A DNA stretch of 64,000 bases from Isoetes taiwanensis (lineage: Eukaryota > Streptophyta > Lycopodiopsida > Isoetales > Isoetaceae): contig JAJEKV010000020.1 of assembly GCA_021234155.1 (NCBI GenBank), positions 3,392,563 through 3,456,562 of the forward strand, given 5' to 3'. Both the position numbers and the translations under genes were made by a program. Positions within the stretch are counted from its first letter, which is position 1, and each line of letters opens with the position of its first letter. Under the pieces are notes generated by a model that did no database searches, had not been told where the DNA came from, and saw nothing but the letters and a program-made list of their open reading frames with translations. This document shows positions 24,298 to 35,999 of the stretch, piece after piece.

Positions 24298-25002
24298 CTA
24301 GTGACAATTTGAAAGGTGGTTGCTTAATGCTCAAAAACGTGTTGGAGCATGTATTTCATATACAACAATTTGGGCATTTCCATTACAACTATTGGCGTTG
24401 CAAGGCTTAGCAAGAATGTTCTACGTTGAGGGGTAAAGTTACAAAACATAGATGGCCAATAATATCAATCATAAGAAGTTTTTATTGTCAAACGTTTTCC
24501 ACCACGAAACTCATCATCTACATATCAAGCGCAACTTGTGACAACAAATCTTTAATATGCCATCGAGGTGGTCATATATTTCACATCATTTAGCTTTCAA
24601 TTCGTATATTTGTAGTTAGAGAAGTATTTGCAGATCCTTTGTAGTTAGAAATGAAGTCCGCACTATGATGGTGGAGGTTGGGGGCATAAATACAAAAAGA
24701 AAATGTGAAGCATTTGGTTGGATGGAGTAGGTGATGCTAGACAATGAAGTGTGATGTTGTTCAAGTTGGAATTACCATATCAAGATGATATAAAGATGGT
24801 GCAGGAAGGTTTGGCTATGTGTAGAGAGCTCTAACTTCAAGTCAATGCTCCATGGGATGGGATACTGTCATGTAGATGCTTTCAAAGTGTATTTTGTTGG
24901 CTATATGGCCAAGTTATTTAAGTAGTAAATATTGCTCAAGTGGCAAAATGCTTTGGGATTCCATATGGTAGCCTAGTTTTCCCATGCTAAGAGGTTGGGT
25001 GA

Positions 25003-25375
25003 TACACTACAATTTGAGGCATCACTAACTATATAGATTGTTTTGCAATGCTATATTGCAATCAAATAAGATGTTCACAACAACTTGAGACATACCACTA
25101 CATATACACTACAATAGGAGGCAATCACTATAAAGATTGTTTTGCAATGTTGTATTCGCAAGTTGGGTGATGCAATACAATTTGAGGCATCACTATATAG
25201 ATTGTTTTACAATGCTATATTGCAATATGATAAGATGTTCAAAACATCTTGAAATACATCACTACATATACACTACAAAATGAGGCATCACTATAAAGAA
25301 TGTTTTGCAATGTTGTATTAGTAAGTTCTTTACAACTTGAACTATCACTACATAAGTTTGTCTAACAATGTTGCG
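25003..25375. repeat. Tandem repeat near the Helitron 3' end
   Basis: Units of about 190 bp recur with 'gggtgatacactacaatttg', 'atagattgttttgcaatg', 'gataagatgttca' and 'cactacatatacactacaa' in order. A smaller 50-bp duplication lies at 25,560-25,660. Minisatellites near Helitron 3' ends are common. Confidence 0.75.
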
Positions 25376-27700
25376 TTGCAATGTAGTTTATGTTTACAAC
25401 TTGACCTATCGCGATAAAGTCACCAATGAACTTAGCTCACTAATTAATCCAATAAGAATCTAAAATAAATTAGTGCATGCTAAAACATATGCATATCATC
25501 TAAAACATATCCATATTCATTTTCATTCCAATGTGTATTGCCTAATCAGTAAAACTCATTTCCATTGGACTCTAGTAGCTTGGGATTGAAGAACCGCAAT
25601 CAATTTGTAGATCCATTGGACTCTAGCTTGGGATTGAAGAACCGCAATCAATTTGTAGAATGTAATTGTACATAGAAGACGGATTAGACGCAGCCGTCGG
25701 TCTATCTGTTTGGTTAGCAGCTTAATCTTCTCCAGAACGTATATGCGATATAGATGCTTAACATGTAATTGTTTCAAAAGCTCAAAGGTCAAAACACATC
25801 TGAGAGTTGGCATCCTTCATGATGAGAACATGATCAAATAGAGATGTGTGATGGATTGAAATTGCAAGAACAAAGTTGCCTGAAAAATAAGTTGCCACTC
25901 AAAGCAGCAAGGGCTAATTCCTCGGGCCTCCATAATTTGTTGTCTCGTAAAAAGGAATTGATCCTCAAACATTGCTACTATTCAAGCAATGGGAGGCTGC
26001 ATATCTGCCAAATAAGAAGCCTTCAAAACTGGCAAAGAAATTCATTGAGCACAAACAATTAGTTTTTCAAAAATATAGTCAACAAATGCTAAGGAGTTTA
26101 TAAAACATCAATGCATAACTTGTGCAAAATCAAAGGCAACATTAGACTCTAACAAAAATGAAAAAGGATATATATGAGATTTACATAATCAAAACACCAC
26201 CCATAGACAAACTTCCATGGAAACCTAAGGAGATTAGAGCTCCAATGAGGCTAAGAAAAGCAAATACATGTCTATACACATTTATATGCAATCTAGGAAG
26301 GTGATCTGTGAAAACCCAGATTCCAATTTCATGCACCCTTTTACCATGTTCAGCATCCGAAAATTGTGATACAAGCAGGTATAATTATGAAGAGTTATGA
26401 GAAGCTAACCACCTGGAAGGCCACATCACTTACGTATTCCAATCAGTTGCAGTTTGCAGTCACATGTTCTATCTTGCCTCAAGGACCTTGACTTACTGCA
26501 TGTTTCTCTATTTCTCAACTCAACAACTGTATCATGACTATGGGAATTGTGGAAATAGCCATTTCTATCTTCAAAAATATTCAATAATAATCTGACATTG
26601 AGTGCTCACCTTCTAGGTGTTAGCATGTTGATCGACCTGCAAAAAGAAAACAATGCATTATAATTTTCAATGGTTACAGAAAGACAAAGAAATCATGAAT
26701 GTAAGTTCACAAAACATAGCAAATTGCCAATGTTACATGAAGGAAAGCACATGGCCTTCCTAAAGTCTAGAAGCATATTCTAAGTCTATTTGGCCTGCCC
26801 TAATGCTTGATAACTATACACTGATGCATGATGCCTTATAACCTTGAAAGCGATCAAGATAATAAAAAGCTCTTGCCAAACTTCTGTTAAGAAAGTAAAA
26901 ATCACAATAACATAAATTTCCTGGTACCACATCTGTTGTCAGTTCCATAGATGTGCCAAGTAAAAGAGCACGGATTGGCCATTTTCATATAAATACAGTG
27001 ATAGTTGCGACCAATGAAAAGGCTAAAGGCAAGCTTATAAATAAAGAAATGGAGATATGAAATAATGTATAACTGAGAACAAAAGTTGAGCAAAATCAAC
27101 AAATATCAAACAGTGATATGTAATGGCTGCTAAGGTCCACCTGCAAAATGAGAAGCCATGTCCGTGAGTAATGTACTGTCCCAAACGAACATGTAAAATT
27201 ATCTGACCATAACAGGATATGAAAGAACTTGAAGTATAGTTTGCCTCCATATCTAGAAAATGAAAAGTGTGGTTAAAATAACATATATGCATAAACGTGT
27301 ATGTCACAGTGCAATTACTGGCATATGTCTATTGGTTCCTAAAAGTCTGATAAGCCTTGATACCCTAGACCTTGCGATAGCCATTGTGAGAGTACAGAAC
27401 TAATCATAGCTGGACAGCACCTCCAAAAGCAGCAAAAGATATATCTGATTTCCAGAGCAGCCATAAAAGAACTATATATCCTCTAGAACTCTAAATCAAG
27501 ACTTGACAAAGATTGAAAACATGCACTCAAGTGGAAGATGAAGAAAACAATCAAGTTAAGTCACTGCAGTTCCGGGCAATTTTGCAGTAGACAGAGAAAA
27601 TTGTGGCAACCTCCATTGGAAAAATAAAATACTACATGTGCACAAAGCCAAGTTATATATAGGGTCTGAAGCATTCCAAATGTGTTGGGAAGAAAGAAAA

Positions 27701-28275
27701 TTAGTCTGCGACATCAAATCCATGACCCGGTATGCAAGCATATCCCAAAGAAGAAGCAAAGTTAGTCTGAGGCATCAAATCCATGACCCGGTATGCAACC
27801 ATGCCACAACATGAATCATTCATGTACTCCAATACCATCTTATTTATGCGAACAAACAAAAGGAAAAATTTAAGACAGTCTGTTATGCATCACACATACC
27901 TAATACTGCCAGAATCATCCCCGGGCAACCACGATGTTTGAAAACCTGGAAGCAGCTGCAGTATTCATCAATTAGCTTGAAAGAAAAAAAAGAAGAGAGG
28001 ATAGAAACTTCCAGTAGAGCATGCCACAAAGCTCGTAAAATTCCTTCTGGCGCCTGATAATCCATCCGGAAGTGGATTTGGACGCCACAAAGCTCATAAA
28101 ATTCCTTCTGGCGCCTGATAATCTATCCGGAAGTGGATTTGGATGCCACCTGTAAACATGCACAATCATGAACGAAAAAAAGAAGAGAGAATAGAAACTT
28201 CCGGTAGAACATGCCACAGAGCTCATAAAGTTCCTTCTGGCGCTTGATAATCCATCCGGAAGTGGACCTGGACGC
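27701..28275. repeat. Short tandem duplications near the Helitron 5' end
   Basis: A 61-bp step repeats 'catcaaatccatgacccggt' at 27,711 and 27,772. Three copies of 'ttccttctggcgc(c/t)tgata' lie around 28,040, 28,105 and 28,230, with matching flanks. Because copies stay in frame, a 166-codon minus-strand frame (27,972-28,472) crosses them with a repeating W-R/H-P-x-P-L-P-D pattern. I do not recognise it as a protein. Confidence 0.75.
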
Positions 28276-28486
28276 CATCTGTAAGCATGCTCAATCCCTC
28301 TGAAGATATCCTCGTCTTTGTAGTGGAAATCGAAGAGCAAAAAATCATAGAAAAACTCCCACGATTTTTGGAAGTCAGTAAGTTTTTTTCCGAGTTCTGA
28401 AATCCCAAAATCATAGGAAATTAAGTTTAAAAAAAATCCAAAAAGACTTTTAGCCAAACCGGAAAATCCCAAATTAACAAGATTGA

Positions 28487-29757
28487 TATTTGTGTATTAG
28501 ATAGGAGGAAGCACACATAAACATTTACCTTTGAGATTATTTCAAGATATTTAGAACTTTTATTTAGGAATGCGAAACCATGTTTGATATGCCATGGCTA
28601 ATTGGAACTTATTTTTAAGAATATGAAACCATGTTTGATATCGCACCGTGGCTGCTTCTAGTTCAGAATGCATCTAGAATTGTAATTATGGCACTAACTT
28701 AGAGATTTCTATCTTTTGTAGTACCCATGGACCGCGAGGGAAGCGAGGAGCTTTACCTTCTTCTTCGATTGGCCACAATTCCCTTTTAATACCTTTATAC
28801 TTTAGATCTTTCCTAGCATTTAAGGTCTCCCAATCTCCTGTAAGATGTCGCCAAAGTGAATGACTCACATTCTTGAAAATGTGCATAGGATCTAAGAGAT
28901 GTGCAATCTTCAGTTCTGACCAATATTCTAAGCTATAAAATATTGAGTCTTTTCATGCCAGGTGGAGCCCCTGAACTATTTATGTCATGATCGTTCCATG
29001 TTTGCAACCAATCATGTGGACCTCTCATCAAGGGCACATCCGATGTATCACCACGACGAAGTTGATGACCTAATGGTAGATATTTTTGATGGCCAATATA
29101 TATCATCTTCGATAGGAATGGGATCTATATGACGTTAACGATTGGCCACATGATGGGCATCCACATGATCCACTAGTTTGCAATCCTGGAAAATACACTT
29201 TCAAATTTTAAAATCACTATTTCAAAAAATAAAGTGAACGATGATATCATTGTACCAGATGCAACACTAAATCCAGGATAGTCGTGAATGGTGAAGCAAA
29301 GAATCCCATGGAAGATGAAATTGTGTGGTTGCCTAGAAATGTCATACATATGTATTCCTTTCCATAAAAGATCCAATTCCTCTACAAGTGGTTCCAAGTA
29401 TACATTCATATCCTTCACTTGATATTTCCCTAAAAGAATATCATTGCATTATTGATTAAAAACCCACAACCTTATAAAAATATATTGCAAGAATATGTCA
29501 AGATATATGTACCTGGAACTATGAGGGTTAGCATTAAATGGGCTGCCTTAGTTGCCATCCAAGGTGGTATATTATAGTTTATAACAACAATGGGCCAAAC
29601 ACTATGGGTAGACGACATAGTGCTAAATGGACATATTCCATCCATGCCTAAAGCGAGACGAACATTTCTTGGTTCATCCTTGAAATGTTTCCATTTGCTT
29701 TCTATTCTATTCTATTCTATATGTTTCAAGGCCTCGCCATCAGTTGGATACCTTAAG
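28487..29757 (-). pseudogene. tnp2 transposase core, copy 2
   Basis: Duplicate of 13,660-14,917 with the same tnp2 blocks ('LLDPMHIFKNVSHSLWRH', 'YLEPLVEELDLLWKGIHM', 'IHDYPGFSVASG'). In this copy the sequence right of the solo LTR supplies the matching upstream exon, so the original exon can be followed across the insertion. The same (TATTC)n run (29,701-29,720) breaks it. Confidence 0.9.
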
Positions 29758-29762
29758 ATTCC

Positions 29763-31357
29763 TGTGACGCTCCCTGAATATATACGACCCCCGGCCGTAT
29801 ACATACAGGGACTTTCCCCTCCCATGGCAACCATCTTGCCATGAGCAGGGCCCTCCGTCTGACCTGGGCCATCTATGTAGAGATGCTCGGGTGAAGGACA
29901 CGGAGGTGTCATTCGGCCCACGCCTTCGATGGGCTCCTACGTCGAGGAAGCATGAATACAAGGTTAGCACACAGCATAAATCATATATAAATAACCACCA
30001 CGAAGGGTGGCACATCCATCCAAATACCAACGGCAAAGAATATGCATCTAAACCTAAGAAATACCCCAAACCCCAGGTTCTACCCCCTGTTCGACTCCCT
30101 GTGAGGATGGACCGACGGCTCTGGTCTCAAGAGATCGCCAGACAGAGGTATGACCCGGGCGTTATCGGCATAGAACATCGGCTAGGGTTGTCCACTCCAT
30201 CCGCCCCTCACGTGCACACTTTGCGGATGGGTCGATCCACGCTATGGCTTCGCTAAAGCCTTAGGAGACCTTGAGACTCAAGGTATCACCCTTTGAGCCT
30301 ACTCCGTGGTTCATGGCCCCGGTCCGATGAGGCGTGTCGGGGAAGCGTCCCCTTCCGTGATCACAGCTGGTTCCATGGGTGAGCTAGAGAATACGTGCCG
30401 CATCAACGACCCCGCATCCGTGCCAACTTACTCACCCCAAATCTACTCAAAGTGCAAGATGCTCCATACGGATCACACCTCTACACCCGGGGGCGTCCGG
30501 GCCCCATACAGAGCCCTCGTGGACCGGGCCATCGCCCTAGCCCACTGTAGGAGTCTCGGGGAGCCTTTTATGTTCGTGCAAGACCCCACCCCCACTTCAC
30601 CACTGCGTCCCTTCTCTAGTGCTAAGCCGCACCATAGCGTCTGACCGGTGGTCTCTTGTACACAGCCGCAACTAATGGGAATATTACGGGGGCTCTATCT
30701 AGGAGCATACTATCATATATGAGCTCGAGGTCTCTTCCCCAAACTCCTGTTTAATGAAAGCTACCAAATACTTCATAGATACATCAATCGTTTCTTAACA
30801 GAGCACCATTCATAATTGAAATGTAATCCTATTTACCGTAGAAGGGTTAATCTCAACAAAGGCAATCGAAAAAGTACCGAAGTACTATCCTACAATTCAC
30901 AAGCTAAACTACTACTAACCCGTTTTTCGCTGGAACCATTATCGTGGGTGCTTCCATATTGTCAGTACTAGGGTGGCGGCCGGCCTAATGGTTGTTCAAG
31001 GGTTTGGGGAAGTCGACAATAGCCTTTTTGGGCTCAACCGCCTCCTTGGGCTCAACCGGTTCGATTATGGTTGATATGGGGTGGTGATCCACCTTAATGG
31101 ATCCAATTAGTATTCACCATCTTTGGCTAATCGAGTTTGGCGGTGTGGCTTTCCTAAACCATAATTAACTTAATTATCCTTCTTAAATATTAATTCCTTA
31201 ATTATATGTTATTATCCTTAATAATTAAATTAGCATAGCTAATTTAATCCCTTTTAGGTCAACCCCCTAGGTTACCATATCCCATGGTGGCGTATCTATA
31301 CTGGGTGACGTGTCAATATGTTTATACGTATACCGTATAAATACTTGGAACGTCACA
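29763..31357 (-). mobile_element. Solo LTR of the chromovirus
   Basis: A 1,595-bp LTR with TG...CA ends is flanked by ATTCC on both sides (29,758-29,762; 31,358-31,362). It sits at the same point of tnp2 as the full element in copy 1. The internal region was therefore lost by LTR-LTR recombination after, or together with, the segmental duplication. It lacks the MITE present in the left LTR. Confidence 0.95.
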
Positions 31358-31362
31358 ATTCC

Positions 31363-32030
31363 ATCGTTGCTTCGATGTTTTGCATGAAAAGTCCATGAAT
31401 TGGGCTAGGGAAGGACATTTGAACATAATTTGTAACCGAGGGATAATCGGCATGTGCCGCAAGACTTTCTTTGGTACTTTTGATTTTGCTTTTTCATCAT
31501 ATCGTGGTTCATGGCACTTGGGAGATGTACTCATATCATTATATTCATTGCGGAACAAGATGCCGCATTCACACATGCATGAATACATTTGTACTCTAAG
31601 CCTAGTTCTTGCAAAAGTTGCTTGACGTCCCTTCGAGATTTTGGAAGACAATGACCATCTGGAAGAATATAGTCTCCTAGCAAACTTGCAAAAGAGAAAA
31701 AGTGTCAAGTAACAAAAAAACATGCAAAAAACAACTAGTTTTGCTTCAAATCACTAACCCGAGAAGATCATCCACGCTATTATTACTCCAACTTGATTGA
31801 TGTTGTAGGTTGAGGATGAGTATGCATGCCTCAAGACGTGATATTTTTGCATTTGGATATAGTGATTTGCTAGTCTCTCTCTCAAGAAGTGTAATAGGCC
31901 TCTCTTCTTCATCATTGACATTTGCATCGTTGTTAGTGGTTGGGAAGTAATTTTGGATAGCTTCCATCAACCCACTCTCAGCAATGAAACCACTTTGAGT
32001 ATACGAGACATCATCATCACTTGACTGCAA
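31363..32030 (-). pseudogene. tnp2 N-terminal exons
   Basis: The exon at 32,030 opens behind a splice acceptor-like TTGCAG and reads 'MQSSDDDVSYTQSGFI', 'ITLLERETSKSLYP', then 'SRLEACILILNLQHQSSW'. This matches the lead-in of tnp2 proteins. The next exon (from about 31,690) reads 'LLGDYILPDGHCLPKSRR' and 'LQELGLEYKCIHACVN', then shifts frame near 31,570 to 'LFRNEYNDMSTSPKCHEP' and 'VPKKVLRHMPIIPRLQIM'. It runs into the solo LTR. The frameshift inactivates the gene. Confidence 0.85.
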
Positions 32031-32304
32031 GTATATAAGAGTATATAAGATGCTTTTGTTTATTTATAACTTTTGGTAATTACAACAAAAACGAAGCGAG
32101 AGGCTAAAAAATGCATTGAGAAGAACAATTTATCCAACACTACAAATGTTCATTATTTTCATGGTTTTATAAAGTATTGTAAAACATATAAATGTGGAAC
32201 TTCGTAACATCCAAAATATTTGTCCATACATCAAATATAGTGGCATATAGACACTTAAGTTCCTTCAAGCTCTACCAGATACACATGGACTATAAAAATG
32301 CACG

Positions 32305-32360
32305 ACTATGCATTTTTAAGGCGCTGCTAAAAGTGCACGTCTATGCATTTTTAAGGCGCT
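32305..32360. repeat. 36-bp step duplication at the end of the SET exon
   Basis: The words 'ctatgcatttttaaggcgct' occur at 32,307 and 32,341 with similar flanks. The second copy contains the stop codon of the SET frame. Confidence 0.7.
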
Positions 32361-33741
32361 TCCTGCCATAAGGTACAATAATAGGTTCACCATTTTTTTG
32401 GCGTTGTACCCGCTTAGGGATACTTCTTTTGAAGGGATAGTTCACAAACAACTCCTCTCCAGGATGGAGGCTCCGTATAGCACAAACTCTCACATATCGT
32501 CCAACATGTCCATTCACGTAACGTGGATCATATTCTGTGGTCTCTTCAAACTCGGCATTCACTAATTCAGGGTGTCCACGAGAGCTGTTTATAAGTGCTG
32601 CAATATTGCCATGAACACTTGGTCGGCCATCAATGTATACAAGTGCACTCCGTGAGTCCTCTTCTCCACGATCTCTTTGCTCGCTCAAAGATGCCGCATT
32701 CAATGTCATGGCATAAGTAGACATACTAGGAATAAAGGAAGTAAGTTTATGCCATATCCCCCAAGGGTATGTGGGGCCACCATATACCATCAACACAGTC
32801 GAGTGTCCAGATGGAACATTCACACGATCGATTATGTACAACCCCCTTCCAGCTTGTGGTATTTTTAGAGAAGGAGCTATCATGTATTTATGGCCCCAGT
32901 ACATAAACTCTTCCAACATTGGAGGCAATTCCCCTTCCCAACAACCTAGTGTTGATCGAACAAATGGGACAATAACAGCTCTAAGGTGAAGAGGGAGTTG
33001 ATCAGCCATGTCATATTCAGTTTCACTTATGTGAATATTATCATGCAAGCCTTTCTTAAAATGCCCCTTGACTTTTGTAGCCAATGTACTTCCCCTAGTG
33101 CGGCCTCTATCAACTTCGTGAGTCTCCTCTGAACTAGAACTAGAACTAAAAATTCCACATATAGAATGGAGTGGAATAGATGATTCAGATGACGTGGGAC
33201 TATCTATTGCATTGGCATGTTCGGGATTTTTGTCAAGCATGTCCAAATACTATAATAAGCATAAAAGTAAGTTACATATATTGAATGAATTAAATAATAA
33301 AACTAAAATGCACATTCTTACTTCGCCGGCTTCTTGTAGTGCTTTCAATTCCAAATCGGACGGAGGCGGAGCATTTGGCATTAAACCGTACTTTCTTTTG
33401 TGTTCTTGTCTCGTCTTATACATTCTTCTTCTTGTGCCTTTGCAAATTTTACACCAACAATTGTCGTATTGCCTTGCAAGCCGCTCCAATGGATCATCTC
33501 GGGGCAAAGTTTCAGCATCCTTATGCTTGATCGAGATGACGATGAAGTTCTATTCATGGCAAGTAGCAATGATTATATATATAAATATAATGATTGTTGC
33601 AAAATAAGGATATAAAGGAGAGAGGAAAAAAAAGAATTCACACCTTGATGGTTCAAAGTCATTTGATGGTCGAGAGCTTGATGAATCTGAGTCATCATTA
33701 GAATCATGATTAGAGTCACTTGAATCGTCGGTGTTGCTCAT
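32341..33741 (-). CDS. CACTA-encoded protein with SET-like domain
   Basis: Three exons are inferred. Exon 1 (33,741-33,644) starts at ATG with an Asp/Ser-rich stretch and ends at an AAG|GTGTGA donor. Exon 2 (about 33,550-33,305) carries 'CWCKICKG...RQEHKRKYG', a Cys/His cluster like the transposase-associated N-terminus of CACTA proteins, and ends at GAA|GTAAGA. Exon 3 (33,25x-32,341) is a 301-codon frame. In it, G-R-G-L-Y at 133, 'VYGG' near 154, 'IDGRPSVHGNIAALINSS' at 205-222 and 'AIRSLHPGEELFVNY' at 256-270 follow the SET fold order. The canonical NHS-C motif is reduced to N-S-S. SET proteins methylate lysines; activity here is uncertain. The stop at 32,341 separates it from tnp2, unless splicing joins them. 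Confidence 0.7.
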
Positions 33742-33887
33742 TTATAATTCTCAGGCAGCGGCTCAGGCAACTAATAAAACCCTAAGTCCAAAATTTTGTA
33801 AGCCCTGTTTAAAAAATGTTTCTGACGCTTAGGGTATCTGACGATTGTTCGCCACAACAAGCGTCAGAATGATTTTCTATTATTGTG
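33742..33887 (-). promoter_or_regulatory. CACTA right terminus and 5' leader
   Basis: This is upstream of the minus-strand start codon. It contains TGACG at 33,823 and 33,839 and CGTCA at 33,862, matching the left-end array, and ends in CACAATAATAGAAAA on the minus strand, like a CACTA terminus. The promoter of the element's genes should lie here. Confidence 0.6.
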
Positions 33888-34274
33888 GATTTTATTTTAT
33901 TGAAAAAATAATAGCAAAGGATACTTGTTTTTTTTTTCTCCATTTCGACGAGCACACCCGCGACTTCTTCCCGCTCACTCACTCCGATCACAAATGTCGC
34001 TTGCATGCCATCAGAGGAAATTCCTGCGAGGTAGGACAGAGGTTTGAGGAGTTTAGCTCCATTTTTTTCACAAAGTTTCCTAAAAATTTCGTTTCCTGCT
34101 TTAGTTACAGTGATTCCGGCAATTCTTCATGGTCGATGTTGCTTAGCCAAGAAGAAATCTTGCTGACGGCCTATGAGATCCACATTTCCAAGTACGTCCA
34201 AGAAATCTTGCAAATTTTGATTTCAAAAAAACTTTTCTTAGACTTTTTTTATAGAGTTCAGTCGGATCTTAAAT
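33888..34274. other. Flank between the CACTA end and the germin fragment
   Basis: A minus-strand frame without stops runs from about 34,130 to 33,850 ('RIAGITVTKAGNEIFRKL', 'GVSEREEVAGVLVEM') but matches no family I recognise. A poly-T run is near 33,930. Confidence 0.35.
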
Positions 34275-34779
34275 CTATGCCTGTTCATTTCTAATTACTT
34301 GCGTAAAGACTGTGGAAAAGACTGTGAAAAGACTTGCGAAAAGGTTGCCTTGTACTAGAAACAGAATCTCAGTTGCTCTTGGGTGGATATCTGGAGGATT
34401 TATGCCTCCTTTGTTGAAGTCAATCCGTGCCATCGAGATCCCTTGTGTGTTGAGGTCTGGAAATGTCTGTACATTTGCCGCTATTACCATTGATCCAAAC
34501 CTCCCTGCCACTCCTGCATTTCGTAGTTTGGTGAAGAGGAAATTAGACGCTACCACTTGTGCTGGATCGTTGATGCTCGTACCTGTCCACAATCAAATCA
34601 ATACAAATTTAGCATTTTACATATCCGATCAGCTTTTGCAGAGCCTATACTTACTTGCCTGATACTGCTTGGTTTCCAATGCAAAAATCATGTAATGGAT
34701 CTTCGTCTGCAGCCAAGACTAGATTATACGTTGAGGCAATTAAGATTGCCATGAGCCCATATGCCATAGTAGCGGCCAT
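34275..34779 (-). pseudogene. Germin-like protein fragment (cupin)
   Basis: Exon 1 starts at ATG 34,779 and encodes a signal peptide ('MAYGLMAILIASTYNLVL') followed by 'DEDPLHDFCIGN', the mature N-terminus typical of germin-like proteins. After an intron with a GTAAGT donor near 34,665, exon 2 reads 'SINDPAQVVASNFLFTKL', 'GSMVIAANVQTFPDLNTQ', 'GISMARIDFNKGGINPP' and 'HPRATEILFLVQGNLF'. These correspond to the first cupin motif. The frame then ends at 34,275, and the second half, with the remaining metal ligand and the oligomer interface, is missing. Only H of 'HPRATE' is seen where families usually have two His (H-T-H; here D-I-H). A secreted apoplastic role is known for the family. This copy is a truncated relic. 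Confidence 0.88.
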
Positions 34780-35999
34780 TTTGTTTTGCTGAGTCGGAGA
34801 GAAGAGTGCTTCCTTGGTTTTGTAATTTGTTCTCTTCCATTCAACCTTTTATAGAGTAGCAATTATGACTGTGGACTTAATTTGCGTCTTCTATCTGTTT
34901 CAGTGGCTCAAAAGAAGAGTTCCAAGAGGAGAGATGATACCTCCCGAGGGCGACGTGAGTCTACAGAAGATGCAGATGACTCCAGTGATAACTTCACACA
35001 GCTACTTGCTGGAATGGGGCAAGAGGAGCTGCTAAAATTCAAGTCCATGGTGGACAAGCAGCTTAAACACACCACGCCTGCATCAGAAGCCTCGAGTCTT
35101 AAGCGAGGTTCGAGCTCCTCCAAGAGCGCGTCTCGATCAAGGTAGTTTCATTTCATACATAGAAGCTTCATAGTTGCTTCGTATATGCTACTAGTTTCTA
35201 GTTTGTAACCTTCATAATTTCTAATTGCTACGTATACATATTTGCTTCTGTTCCTTGAAGTTCAAGGTCTGAAACTTGTAGGTTTCCCACATGCACTTGA
35301 AAAAACATATATAATTGTTGCAATGGCATGCACTAAGTATTAACTACATTAAGTATGCGTGCAGTGGCACTTAGTATGATGCTTCTAGATCTTATAGCTA
35401 GAATTATGAACTAACTTTTAGATGGAGGACTACTTACAGTGTGAAATCCATTAATGCGCCTAATAATGATAATATTGATGAGGAATGCGAAAATGCAAAT
35501 GAGGTGGAGGATGAGGAATTGAGCAATAGCGACGAGGAGGATGAGGACGTACTATTTACATGGCTCTCGAAGAAACATGAGGTTGTATATTTCTAGTTTC
35601 TAATTATATTTTGTTTCTCAATGCATGTGGTCGATTTATAATTTTCATAATTTTGACGCATCTTATTTATGGCAAAGCAGGTCACTATTTCTCAAGATGG
35701 TCACGTACACTTGGACCCGAATGGTGTCAAGTGGGTTACAGCGCTAGGAAATATTGTAAAGCACTATTGTACAGACATTGACTTAGATTGGAGGAACGTC
35801 CCGAACTTCATTAAGAAAAAGATTGTCGACCGCATGCAACGTGAGTGGGGTAAAGGGTTGCTGGTGTCTGAACACTTATACTGGGCAGGTCGGCTGTATA
35901 ATCACTATAAGTAAGTATTTTATCTTCAACTAATTTATCTTGTTTAAACGGAGAATATCATTTAAGTTTATTGGCATGCCAATCCATGAGATGATCGTT

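Larger units (their letters stand above)
24270..28486 (-). mobile_element. Non-autonomous Helitron, 4,217 bp
   Basis: On the minus strand the element starts with TC (TCAATCTTG...) at 28,486 and ends with CTAG at 24,270. A 7-bp GC-rich hairpin lies seven bases before the CTAG. It sits between A and T with no target duplication. The duplicate locus at 13,659/13,660 shows the intact ...TTATTATTA-TATTTGTG... sequence, a direct empty site. No Rep/helicase frame is present, so it is non-autonomous. The interior is AT-rich with many local tandem duplications. Short frames near its 5' end match nothing I recognise; captured gene pieces are possible but unproven. Confidence 0.95.
9322..33887 (-). mobile_element. 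CACTA/EnSpm DNA transposon, nested and duplicated
   Basis: Minus-strand coding segments for a SET-like protein, tnp2 (Transposase_21), DUF4218 and DUF4216 line up in CACTA order between two regions carrying TGACG motifs. The right terminus is placed at 33,887, where the minus strand reads CACAATAATAGAAAA, close to a plant CACTA end. The left terminus is placed at 9,322 from the breakpoint against the 47,520-49,790 copy, but I find no clear CACTA end there. Without insertions the element would be about 8 kb. It is interrupted by a chromovirus, a tandem duplication, a Helitron and a solo LTR. Frameshifts and stops show the visible copy cannot make an intact transposase. Confidence 0.75.
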
